From Pseudophaeobacter arcticus DSM 23566 (GTDB taxonomy: Bacteria; Pseudomonadota; Alphaproteobacteria; Rhodobacterales; Rhodobacteraceae), in NCBI RefSeq assembly GCF_000473205.1, contig NZ_KI421507.1:3457057-3521056 (forward strand): 64,000 bases of DNA. Direction: 5' to 3'. Below the pieces are notes generated by a model. That model saw nothing but the letters and a program-made list of their open reading frames with translations. It was not told the DNA's origin and made no database searches. Every line of letters starts with the position of its first letter. The stretch's first letter is position 1. The position numbers were made by a program, and so were the translations under genes. This document shows positions 27,789 through 35,995 of the stretch, piece after piece.

Positions 27789-28985
27789 ATGTCAGCCACA
27801 GTATCGGACCACATCATTGTCGCGGCGGCGCGGCGTACACCGCTGGGCAGTTTCATGGGCGCATTTGGCGGCCTGCCCGCCACCGAACTGGGGGCAACAG
27901 CGATCCGTGCTGCGCTGGCGGATGCGGGCATTGGCGGCGATCAGGTCTCGGAGGTTCTGATGGGCTGCGTGTTGTCGGCGGGCCTGGGGCAGGCACCGGC
28001 CCGTCAGGCGGCGCGCGGCGCGGGATTGCCCGATGCCACCGGTGCCACCACCGTGAACAAGGTCTGCGGATCGGGGATGAAGGCAATCATGCTGGGCCAT
28101 GACCTGCTCCGCGCCGGCAGCGCCCGGATCGTCATGACAGGCGGGATGGAAGCCATGTCCTCGGCCCCATTTGTGCTGCCCAACATGCGCGCCGGGCATA
28201 AGGTCGGCTCGGCCCAGGTCATCGACCACATGATGAACGACGGGTTGGAGGACGCCTATGACAGAGGCCGCCCGATGGGCCAGTTCGGCGAGGCCGCAGC
28301 TGAACGCTATGGGTTCACCCGCGAGGCGCAGGATGCCTATGCCACCGAAACCCTGGACCGGGCCCGTACCGCCGTTGAATCCGGCGCCTTTGATTCCGAA
28401 TGCACCCCCGTCACCCTGCAAACCCGCAAGGGCACGCGGACTGTCGAACGCGACGAACGGCCCCTGCAGATCGACCCGCAAAAGATCCCATCCCTGCGCA
28501 GCGCTTTTGGCGAGAGGGGCACCATCACGGCGGCCAGCGCCTCGGCCAATGCGGATGGTGCAGCGGCGCTGGTGCTGACCACAGCCGCCATTGCGGCAGA
28601 ACAAGACATGCCGGTGATGGGGCGCATCCTGGGCCATGCCTCCCATGCGCAGGACCCAGCCTGGTTCACCACAGCGCCGATCCCGGCGATCCGCAAGCTG
28701 CTGACGCAGGTGGGATGGAGTGTGGATCAGGTCGATCTTTTCGAAATCAACGAAGCCTTTGCGGTTGTCGCCATGGCCGCCGCACAGGAAATCGGTATTG
28801 CGCGCGACCGTCTCAACGTGAACGGCGGCGCTTGCGCCTTGGGTCATCCGATCGGCGCCACCGGGGCACGCATCGTGGTGACGCTGTTACATGCGCTGCG
28901 GGCGCGTGGGCTACAGCGCGGCATTGCCTGCCTGTGCATTGGTGGCGGCGAAGCCACCGCCATCGCCGTGGAGATTGTGCAATGA
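27789..28985 (+). CDS. Thiolase (acetyl-CoA acyltransferase type)
   Basis: Thiolase of 398 residues that condenses or cleaves acyl-CoA with acetyl-CoA. Catalytic features are the Cys in TTVNKVCGSGMKAIM, the GHPIGATGAR block with His, and the second Cys in CLCIGGGEA. The ATG at 27,789 follows AGGAGGGG. Its stop overlaps the start of a hotdog thioesterase gene, forming an operon under the divergent TetR regulator. Biosynthetic and degradative thiolases cannot be told apart here. Confidence 0.92.
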   Translation: MSATVSDHIIVAAARRTPLGSFMGAFGGLPATELGATAIRAALADAGIGGDQVSEVLMGCVLSAGLGQAPARQAARGAGLPDATGATTVNKVCGSGMKAIMLGHDLLRAGSARIVMTGGMEAMSSAPFVLPNMRAGHKVGSAQVIDHMMNDGLEDAYDRGRPMGQFGEAAAERYGFTREAQDAYATETLDRARTAVESGAFDSECTPVTLQTRKGTRTVERDERPLQIDPQKIPSLRSAFGERGTITAASASANADGAAALVLTTAAIAAEQDMPVMGRILGHASHAQDPAWFTTAPIPAIRKLLTQVGWSVDQVDLFEINEAFAVVAMAAAQEIGIARDRLNVNGGACALGHPIGATGARIVVTLLHALRARGLQRGIACLCIGGGEATAIAVEIVQ

Positions 28986-29500
28986 CCCTTCGCTCCGACA
29001 CCGACATCGCCGCCGCCCCGGTTCCGATGCCCGAATTGCAGTTTGGACTGGCCGACCCCGCTGTTGCCGCAACGATGACAGGGTTGGAGCAGATGCAGGC
29101 CATCGTTGCAGGGCGCCTGCCCGCCCCCCCCATCGTCGAAACCACGTCGCAATGGATCCACGAATTGGCACCCGGCCGGATCACCTTTCTGGGGGATCCG
29201 CATCCGCGTTTTCTCAACCCGATGGGGCTGATCCACGGTGGCTGGTCGATGACATTGCTCGACTCGGCCCTCGGCTGCGCGGTGCAAAGCACATTGGAGC
29301 GCGGTGAAACCTATGTGTCGCTGGGCACCGAGGTCAAATTCATCCGTCCGGTACTGGCACAAACCGGGCAGGTCCGCTGCATTGCCGAAGTCCATAGCCG
29401 CGGCCGCAGCACCGCAACCGCAGCAGGCCGGATCGAGGATGCCACCGGCCGACTTCTCGCTACCGGCACCACCACCTGCTACATCCGAGCGATGGGCTGA
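28982..29500 (+). CDS. PaaI-type hotdog-fold thioesterase
   Basis: Acyl-CoA thioesterase family protein of 172 residues. The active-site loop is FLNPMGLIHGGWSMTLLDSALG, as in PaaI-like hotdog enzymes, followed by SLGTEVKFIRPVLAQTGQV. Its ATG lies inside the thiolase stop (ATGA), so both are coupled. It would release carboxylates from CoA intermediates of the same route. Substrate unknown. Confidence 0.88.
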   Translation: MTLRSDTDIAAAPVPMPELQFGLADPAVAATMTGLEQMQAIVAGRLPAPPIVETTSQWIHELAPGRITFLGDPHPRFLNPMGLIHGGWSMTLLDSALGCAVQSTLERGETYVSLGTEVKFIRPVLAQTGQVRCIAEVHSRGRSTATAAGRIEDATGRLLATGTTTCYIRAMG

Positions 29501-29505
29501 CCGCC

Positions 29506-29816
29506 ATGAAGCTCATTGCTCTGCTATTGTGCCCCTTCGGGTTTGCCACCGGGGCCTTTGTCTTTTCCGGTGTGCTTGAACCGATGGCCGCGGCGCTGGG
29601 GATCTCGGTCGCGGCCACCGCAACGCTGCAATCCGGTTTCGCCATCGCCTGCGCGATATCGGGACCGTTTCTGGCGCATTGGTGCCGCACTCTGCCCGCT
29701 AAACCCGTTCTGATCAGCGTAATGATTGCACTGACGCTGCTGAACGCGGCCTCGGCTCTGGCGCCCGATTTCAACAGCCTGTTTGTCCTGTGACTGCTGG
29801 CCGGGGGCATTACTGC
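29506..29816 (+). pseudogene. MFS transporter, N-terminal remnant
   Basis: The first 95 codons encode three membrane helices of a major facilitator protein (MKLIALLLCPFGFATGAFVF). A TGA replaces an expected Trp codon in LFVL-stop-LLAGGITA, and the sequence ends about 20 bases later at a junction with an RND fragment on the other strand. It was probably the third gene of the thiolase operon. Confidence 0.75.
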
Positions 29817-30411
29817 CGTCGCGGATCTCCAACAGCGATATGTCGCGATAATCACCGCCGAAATAGGCCAGATCGTCAGCGCGCAATACGATGTCGCCGC
29901 CTTCGGTCTTTAGCGTTCCGGCTTGAAACCGGAGCGAGGCTTGCTGGATGATCTCGACGATCCGCTTGATCGTCAGGTCATGTCGTTCGAGCAGATAGGG
30001 TTCGATTTCAATGCGGATTTCGGGTTTCCGTTGTCCCCAGACCCGAAGCTGCGAAATCTCCGGCCGCGCCATCAGTTCTTCCTGGAACCTACGGGCAACG
30101 CGTTGCAGGGGTTCCGGGTCGGTCTGGCCGTGCACCTGAAGATAAAGGGCCGGCACTCGACGATGACCAGATACTCTTGACGCCATCCACCCCCTCAAGC
30201 GCGCGTTCCAGCGGTTGAGGGATCTGTTCGTCTACCTGCGACGTGTGTGCACCGGTATATGTTGCCTGGATGATGACGGTGTCCGGCGGCACTTTGGGAA
30301 AACCTCAATCCGGATCGAATTCAGGCTGAATGCCCCTGCCACCAGGATCATGACCATCAACAGGTTGGCGGCGACGGGGTTGCGGATGAACCAGCCAGTC
30401 AGAGCATGCAT
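29815..30411 (-). pseudogene. RND efflux permease, N-terminal remnant
   Basis: From ATG 30,411 the translation MHALTGWFIRNPVAANLLMV and later PPDTVIIQATYTGAHTSQVDEQ, then PEIRIEIEPYLLERHDLTIK and GGDIVLRADDLAYFGG match the start of AcrB/HAE1-type pumps. Frameshifts occur near 30,295 and near 30,185, and the gene is cut at 29,815. Non-functional. Confidence 0.82.
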
Positions 30412-30415
30412 TGGA

Positions 30416-30685
30416 TCAGTTCTCCGCGGTTTGGGGCGCGACTTCGGTTCCTGGCAGGAATGACGCCAACGGTGTCTTCACGATGCGCCAAGCGGTCACG
30501 TCGTGGTCGGGTGAGCGTGCGATGACATCGGCCTCGTTGCGCAGGACCACCTCCGCGCGGAACCAGAGCAGGTTCGAGAGACCCATCCAATGAGCGCCGT
30601 CGGCGATCACGGCCCAAATCGTCGGGACCTTGTAGAACCCGATCAGGCCCAGAAAACCGAGAAACCAGTATTTTTGCATTTTCAT
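30416..30685 (-). CDS. Small membrane protein of a decayed RND locus
   Basis: Protein of 89 residues from ATG 30,685 (30,694 GTG is possible). The first 40 residues form a membrane-inserted region (KYWFLGFLGLIGFYKVPTIW), resembling small proteins found beside RND pumps in Rhodobacteraceae. The second half is hydrophilic and may be a fusion created by the deletion that broke the pump genes. The stop is 5 bases before the RND start. Function unknown. Confidence 0.4.
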   Translation of the reverse strand: MKMQKYWFLGFLGLIGFYKVPTIWAVIADGAHWMGLSNLLWFRAEVVLRNEADVIARSPDHDVTAWRIVKTPLASFLPGTEVAPQTAEN

Positions 30686-30717
30686 TTGGGACACCCTATG
30701 TCATTTTACACATACAG

Positions 30718-30737
30718 ATGAACGAACGTTCGTTCAT
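30718..30737. promoter_or_regulatory. 20-base perfect palindromic operator
   Basis: ATGAACGAACGTTCGTTCAT is a perfect palindrome between the decayed RND locus and the TetR gene. It is the likely binding site of that TetR protein. It contains the ATG that automated calls would take as the TetR start. Confidence 0.8.
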
Positions 30738-30774
30738 TATTCTAGATACTGCCTTGCAATCAGGAGTCAAGAAG

Positions 30775-31422
30775 GTGGACAAAAATGATAGCGCCCCGAA
30801 ACTTGCGCAAGAGAAGCTTCGGGCACGGCGGCTCATGATCGTTACCGCAGCGGTGCATTGCTTTATCGAAAAGGGCTACCACCAGTCAGGTGTGCGGGAC
30901 ATCGCGGCAAAGGCGGGGGTGAGCCTTGGAAATCTCTACAACCACTTCAAAAGCAAGGATGAAATCCTCTACGAGATCACCAAAATCGAAGCAGAAGAAC
31001 TGGATGAATTTCGTGAAATTCTGTCTCATGCTGAGGATCCGCAAACGTCATTCGAAAACTTCGTCTGGGCTTATCTCGATTATGCGGCACGACCGGAGAA
31101 TGCGCTGATGGCACTGGAAATTTTGTCTGTTGCGGTTCGCAACCCACCCATCGCCAGCGGTTTTACGCGCAATCGGGCTGCGCTGATCGCGAGCCTGGTG
31201 GATGTCCTGCAAGCTGGGTCGGAAACCGGTGCCTTTGTCCAACACCAGAACGCGGCTGAAACGGCAAAGCTGGTCCTTGACCTGATCGAAGGGTTGGCTG
31301 TGCGCTCCGTCATGAGTGAAGCGTCGCCAAGCAAGGATGCAAGAGACGCGGTGTGGGGGATTCTCAAACGGTCGATTCTCGCTGCTGACCCGGCAAAATC
31401 ACAGGTTCGGGAGCGTATGTGA
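30775..31422 (+). CDS. TetR-family regulator next to a decayed RND pump
   Basis: TetR repressor of 215 residues. I place the start at GTG 30,775, which has AGGAG 8 bases upstream, because the earlier ATG lies inside the operator palindrome. The helix-turn-helix is in YHQSGVRDIAAKAGVSLGNL and the following YNHFKSKDEILYEI. It is divergent from the RND remnant, its probable former target, and overlaps the downstream membrane protein gene, so it may now control that gene and itself. Confidence 0.85.
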   Translation: MDKNDSAPKLAQEKLRARRLMIVTAAVHCFIEKGYHQSGVRDIAAKAGVSLGNLYNHFKSKDEILYEITKIEAEELDEFREILSHAEDPQTSFENFVWAYLDYAARPENALMALEILSVAVRNPPIASGFTRNRAALIASLVDVLQAGSETGAFVQHQNAAETAKLVLDLIEGLAVRSVMSEASPSKDARDAVWGILKRSILAADPAKSQVRERM

Positions 31423-32471
31423 TGGCATCTCAAAGGTTGGAAGGGCTTGATCTCGCCCGCTACTTGGCCTTCGTCGGCATGGTTATCGTCAACTTCAAGA
31501 TTGCGATGGGTGTCGAAGACGGGACCGGTGTTCTGATGACAATCGCCACCTTGCTGGAAGGTCGTGCGGCCGCAACATTCGTCGTGCTTGCGGGCATTGG
31601 TTTAGGTCTTGCCGCTCAGCGCAGCGCATATGATCAGACCGCTCTCGTCATACTAAAACGAGCCGCTTTTCTGTTGGTCATCGGATTGCTGAACGCTGTC
31701 ATTTTTGATGCGGATATCCTGCATTATTACGCCTTCTATTTCCTGTTCGGCGTGCTGTTCCTTCGTGCATCAAACGGATGGCTGATCGTAGCGATCGTCG
31801 CCATCAACGCGGCGTTTGTCGTGATGGTTTTCGCCTTGGACTACGACGCCGGATGGAACTGGGACGACTACACCTATTCGGACTTCTGGACGCCCGCAGG
31901 CTTTGTGCGTAACCTGTTCTTCAATGGCTGGCACCCGGTCATTCCCTGGCTCAGCTTCCTGCTGATCGGTCAGTTTTTGAGCAAGTTGCAACTAGGCATC
32001 CGCCGCACACAAATCTGGCTGATCAGCGCGGGCATCAGCGCATTTGCGCTGGCCGAGGTCTCGGCATTATATCTTGCCAGGTTCCTTCGCTGGGTTCCGG
32101 AGCTATCGGAACTGGCCGATCTGTCGACGACGGCCCCCATCCCGCCCATGCCGCTCTACATTTTTGCCGGGGCGGGCGTTGCCTTGGCGGTCATAGGGAT
32201 ATGCCTGCTGGTATCGGACGTTCTGGATCGCATTGGGATTCTTGGCGTCGTCACCGCTGCGGGCCGTCAAACCCTGACCCTTTACATTGCCCATATCCTT
32301 GTCGGCATGGGAACGCTGGAGGTCCTTGGCATGTTGGGTGAGCAGAGTATTGGTTCAGCCTTTTTTGCATCACTGGCATTCTGCGCCCTGGCAACGGTGT
32401 ACGCATTTCTGTGGTCCCTCATCTTCAAGCGCGGGCCAATCGAAGCGTTGATGCGGAAGGTGGCGGGTTGA
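31422..32471 (+). CDS. DUF418/heparan-acetyltransferase-like membrane protein
   Basis: Integral membrane protein of 349 residues with about 9-10 hydrophobic helices. The start MASQRLEGLDLARYLAFVGM resembles the first helix of the HGSNAT/DUF1624-DUF418 group of membrane acyltransferase-like proteins. Later segments (GRQTLTLYIAHILVGMG) also fit this group. The ATG overlaps the TetR stop. Substrate and role are unknown; possible export or acylation of a small molecule controlled by TetR is inference. Confidence 0.7.
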   Translation: MASQRLEGLDLARYLAFVGMVIVNFKIAMGVEDGTGVLMTIATLLEGRAAATFVVLAGIGLGLAAQRSAYDQTALVILKRAAFLLVIGLLNAVIFDADILHYYAFYFLFGVLFLRASNGWLIVAIVAINAAFVVMVFALDYDAGWNWDDYTYSDFWTPAGFVRNLFFNGWHPVIPWLSFLLIGQFLSKLQLGIRRTQIWLISAGISAFALAEVSALYLARFLRWVPELSELADLSTTAPIPPMPLYIFAGAGVALAVIGICLLVSDVLDRIGILGVVTAAGRQTLTLYIAHILVGMGTLEVLGMLGEQSIGSAFFASLAFCALATVYAFLWSLIFKRGPIEALMRKVAG

Positions 32472-32594
32472 TCATGGCGAGGCTTCAAGCTCAAATTCAC
32501 ACAGAGATGAACGGTAGCATGTTGACGTGCTGGGCGATCTTTGGAAGTGCCAAAAGGGCTCATCCGCGATGGGCATCATGCAGGCTTTAACAGA

Positions 32595-33878
32595 ATGAGA
32601 GCATCAGAGCGCATAAGTGCCGCAACAGAACGGCTTTTTGCAGTTGGTCACGACACCAATGACTCTCTCCGCAGTCGGCGTGCGAAATCCGTTTTTGCTG
32701 CCGTTTTGCTTGTTTTCGTGATCTTTACGATCGTCGAAGCGGTCGAACCGGATCGCTCAATCATCGTGAGGTGTGTTGACGGTGTCTCCGTGCTCGCGTG
32801 CCTTTTCGGCATTGCAGCCCTTTACCTGACACGGAGCCTTCCGATCGCCTTTGCGATTGTCATGGGATCGGGCGTTTTGGTTCAGGCAGCCTACTACGCC
32901 ATTAATGGCAATAGGGATGGAGACTTCTATGTCTTCTTGTTGATCCCGGCAGCAGCGATTTCGCTGCTTGGCCCCTCGAAATCAGTGTATTATCTGATCA
33001 TCGTACTGACTGCCGCTTCAGCTATCCTTATGGTGGATCCATTTCTTCCGGGGCTTCAGAGCAGTTGGAACGAAACCCCAACAAACCCGAAGGGCTGGCT
33101 TTTTCATTCCCCAGACAAGTTTAGGCTTCGACAACACGAAGCTGAATCCTTCTTCGCGATCACAATTCTTGTCTATGCTTTGCTCTACTCAAGCGCGGTA
33201 GCCCTTCGAGAAGCGAACGCAAGAACCGAAGCCTTATTGCTGAATGTGTTGCCCCGATCAATTGCGTCACGACTGATGGACGATGACAATACCAAACTGG
33301 ACCGATCCATTGCTGACAGATTTGACGACGTGACCGTTCTCTTTGCGGACCTCGTCGGATTTACAGATCTCTCGCGACGCATAGGTTCGGATGAGTTGGT
33401 CCGGGTACTGAACAGACTGTTCAGTGAGTTCGACAGAATTGCCTCCCGGCACGATGTCGAAAAGATCAAGACCATTGGCGATGCCTACATGGCGGCCTGC
33501 GGATTGCCGGAACCCAATACCAATCACGCGGAAAACATTGCCAAGGCCGCATTTGAGATGCTGCAGGCTGTACATTCCTTCAATGAAGACAGTGGGTATC
33601 GCCTGGAATTGCGGATTGGCATCAATACAGGTGAAGTTGTGGCCGGTGTGATTGGGGAACAAAGACTTTTGTACGACCTCTGGGGTGAAGCTGTGAATAT
33701 TGCGAGCCGCATGGAAAGCACCAGCAAGCCGGGCATCATACAGACCACGGAGGCAACGATGGTCTTGTTGAGGAACCAGTTTGAGTTCGCATCATTGGGC
33801 GAAATTGATGTCAAGGGCCAGGGCCGCATTGCTACTTGGCAGTTGGTCGGGAGAAAGACCGGAAGTGAACCTGCCTGA
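32595..33878 (+). CDS. Class III adenylate/guanylate cyclase with N-terminal membrane domain
   Basis: Nucleotide cyclase of 427 residues. The N-terminal half has about five or six membrane helices; the C-terminal half is a class III catalytic domain. Metal-binding aspartates appear in VTVLFADLVGFTDLSRR and in KTIGDAYMAACG, where the Lys is a base-selecting position that favours ATP. The transition-state Asn and Arg are in DLWGEAVNIASRME. It therefore looks active. Membrane part probably senses or anchors. It is 123 bases downstream of the membrane acyltransferase-like gene, possibly a separate unit. Confidence 0.85.
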   Translation: MRASERISAATERLFAVGHDTNDSLRSRRAKSVFAAVLLVFVIFTIVEAVEPDRSIIVRCVDGVSVLACLFGIAALYLTRSLPIAFAIVMGSGVLVQAAYYAINGNRDGDFYVFLLIPAAAISLLGPSKSVYYLIIVLTAASAILMVDPFLPGLQSSWNETPTNPKGWLFHSPDKFRLRQHEAESFFAITILVYALLYSSAVALREANARTEALLLNVLPRSIASRLMDDDNTKLDRSIADRFDDVTVLFADLVGFTDLSRRIGSDELVRVLNRLFSEFDRIASRHDVEKIKTIGDAYMAACGLPEPNTNHAENIAKAAFEMLQAVHSFNEDSGYRLELRIGINTGEVVAGVIGEQRLLYDLWGEAVNIASRMESTSKPGIIQTTEATMVLLRNQFEFASLGEIDVKGQGRIATWQLVGRKTGSEPA

Positions 33879-33931
33879 TAAGGCATCCGTTGGATCTCGC
33901 CCACCTCAAGGCGACACTCGAAGCCATCGCT

Positions 33932-34190
33932 TCAGGTCACCCTGTTAGCCGGCTCGGAGCAGCCGACGATATCCTTGCGCAAATCCCCTTGCCAGCGGTC
34001 GGGATACCTGAGCCCGGCCATCCAGTGCAGACCCATCATCCGGTTCAAGGATGGCGGCCGGCCGATCCAGCCGAAGGGGGCGGTGGGCGACAGGTAGACC
34101 CGCCCGGCCTGCACCGCGTCGATGCCCTGCCACAGCGAGTCGAGCCGGGCAAAGGTGTCGACGGTCTTGCCATCGCTGCGTGGGTTTTGC
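33932..34190 (-). pseudogene. ABC transporter substrate-binding protein, C-terminal remnant
   Basis: The frame reads LDSLWQGIDAVQAGRVYLSP, then FGWIGRPPSLNRMMGLHWMA and YPDRWQGDLRKD, which matches the C-terminal region of iron/siderophore or metal periplasmic binding proteins. The N-terminal two thirds are absent and the frame fuses upstream with a TrmO-like piece. Non-functional. Confidence 0.6.
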
Positions 34191-34440
34191 CGGGTCAGAT
34201 CACGGCGGCTTTGATCGAACCAGTAGAGCACCTCAATGGTCTGGTAGGCCTCCAGACCGTCAAGCGCGTCGTGCCAGGTCGGATCGAGTTCGATCCGGCA
34301 TTCCGGCCCGTCAATTCGCCCCTGTCGTGGACAGCGGGCGCGGGTGGATCAAGGCGTGCGGATCCGGCCAATAAAGCGCACCACAGCGTCTGACGCCGGC
34401 GCGAGTTGGACAATTTGTTCGTACTCGCGCAGATCCATTC
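34190..34440 (-). pseudogene. TrmO/TsaA-like remnant
   Basis: Pieces in different frames read MDLREYEQIVQLAPASDAVV, VRFIGRIRTP and LYWFDQSRRDLTRQNPRSDGKT, typical of the TsaA/TrmO fold. Frameshifts separate them and the C-terminus is replaced by the binding-protein remnant. Together they suggest a deleted metal-uptake locus. The bases from 34,441 to 34,639 hold no gene. Confidence 0.6.
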
Positions 34441-34639
34441 GCTTCCCCTCCAGGGTTTGGGAATTTATGCAGTAAAACGGCAAGGCCAAATCGTGCAGTG
34501 TCTCGCAGCCGGCGTCAGAATATGCTGACAAAATCATAAAAACATAGCCTTGAACTTTTTTGGACTTGCAGCAAGAGATGTGGCAAGTGGGAACAGTGCA
34601 TGATTTTGCGTAATTTCACCACTCGAGTGGGGGGCGACA

Positions 34640-35992
34640 TTGACTGACACATCCCATGTGGGGCCCGACCCCCTGAGCAATGCACGCATCCTTATCGTCG
34701 ATGACGAGCACGGCATGCGGCACTTCCTCGTTAATACGCTGCACCCGTTGTGCCGTGGTGTGGACAGTGCTGAGAATGCGCAGGCCGCCGAGAGGCTGCT
34801 GAAATCCCGCCAATATGATGTGATGGTTCTGGACAATATCATGCCGGGGCAGAAGGGGCTTGACTGGCTGGGGCAGCAGAGGGCCAAGGGTGGATTTACC
34901 GATACGATCTTGATTACCGCCTATGCCGACTTGCAGACCGCGATTGACGCAATGCGAGCCGGGGCTTCGGATTTCCTCGTCAAACCGTTCCGGTCTAACC
35001 AGATCCTTAATGCGCTGCGCAAATGCCTCGAAATGGCTCAGCTTCGGCGAGAAAATGCGCTCTTGCGGCGTGAGCTGGATACGGTTGCCAGCGGCAATCG
35101 CCGCAAGGAACTGATCGGTGCATCGCCGGAGATCGGCGAGGTCCGCGCCCTTTTGGAACGTGTCGCGCCCCTGTCCACCCCGGTTCTGATCACCGGGCCG
35201 TCGGGGTCGGGCAAGGAGGTGGCCGCGCGTCACCTGCACGGCCATTCCGGGCGCGGTTCCGCGCCTTTCGTGCCGATCCAGTGCGGAGCTATCCCGGCGG
35301 ACATGATCGAATACGAACTGTTCGGTCATGGCCCGGGCACTTTCCCCGGCGCGCAGCCCGCATGCGAAGGATTGTTGGCGCAGGCCTCGGGCGGTACGGT
35401 TTTCCTCGACGATGTCAGCGAGCTGACGGCCAGCGCCCAGACTGCACTGCTGCGCGTCATCGAAGATGGGGTGATCCGCCCCATCGGGACCGGACGTGAT
35501 GTGCAACTTGACCTGCGGTTCGTGATCGCCACAAGCAAGCCGCTGCAACAGGCCGTCGCGGAGGGCCACTTTCGCGAAGACCTGCTGTTTCGGATCAACG
35601 TGATCGAGGTGGCCATGCCGCCGCTGAAGGAGCGCGGGATAGATGTGCTGGACCTCGCGGAGCTGTTCCAGACGGAAATCTCGGCCGCGCTGAACCTGCC
35701 CGGCGTCGAGATGTCCTCGACCGTGCGACAGGCCATGCTGCGCCACGATTGGCCTGGCAATATCCGCGAGTTGCACAATTTCGTGGAACGCGCACTTATC
35801 TTTGGCCGCTTCCCTTTGGAAACCTTGGGACCTGTGGTCGCGCCCGGCGACATCGCTACGCTGGAGGACATGGAAAAGCGCGAAATATTGCACGCCCTCG
35901 AAGCGTTGGATGGCAACCGGTCCGAAGCGGCTCGGCGTCTAGGCGTCTCACGTAAGACCATCGATCGCAAATGTGCGGCCTGGGGAGTATAG
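34640..35992 (+). CDS. NtrC-type response regulator with altered GAFTGA loop
   Basis: Response regulator of 450 residues: receiver (1-125) with acidic pocket Asp21-Asp22 and phosphorylation site Asp65 (VMVLDNIMPG), AAA+ domain with Walker A GPSGSGKE (186-193) and Walker B TVFLDD, and a C-terminal Fis-type helix-turn-helix (GNRSEAARRLGVSRKTIDRK). The loop that contacts sigma-54 reads GTFPGA (233-238) instead of GAFTGA, so it may not activate sigma-54 normally. The start is TTG with a GGGGGG-rich site upstream. The sensor kinase gene begins 3 bases after its stop. Context points to control of formate/oxalate genes. Confidence 0.88.
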   Translation: MTDTSHVGPDPLSNARILIVDDEHGMRHFLVNTLHPLCRGVDSAENAQAAERLLKSRQYDVMVLDNIMPGQKGLDWLGQQRAKGGFTDTILITAYADLQTAIDAMRAGASDFLVKPFRSNQILNALRKCLEMAQLRRENALLRRELDTVASGNRRKELIGASPEIGEVRALLERVAPLSTPVLITGPSGSGKEVAARHLHGHSGRGSAPFVPIQCGAIPADMIEYELFGHGPGTFPGAQPACEGLLAQASGGTVFLDDVSELTASAQTALLRVIEDGVIRPIGTGRDVQLDLRFVIATSKPLQQAVAEGHFREDLLFRINVIEVAMPPLKERGIDVLDLAELFQTEISAALNLPGVEMSSTVRQAMLRHDWPGNIRELHNFVERALIFGRFPLETLGPVVAPGDIATLEDMEKREILHALEALDGNRSEAARRLGVSRKTIDRKCAAWGV

Positions 35993-35995
35993 CCG

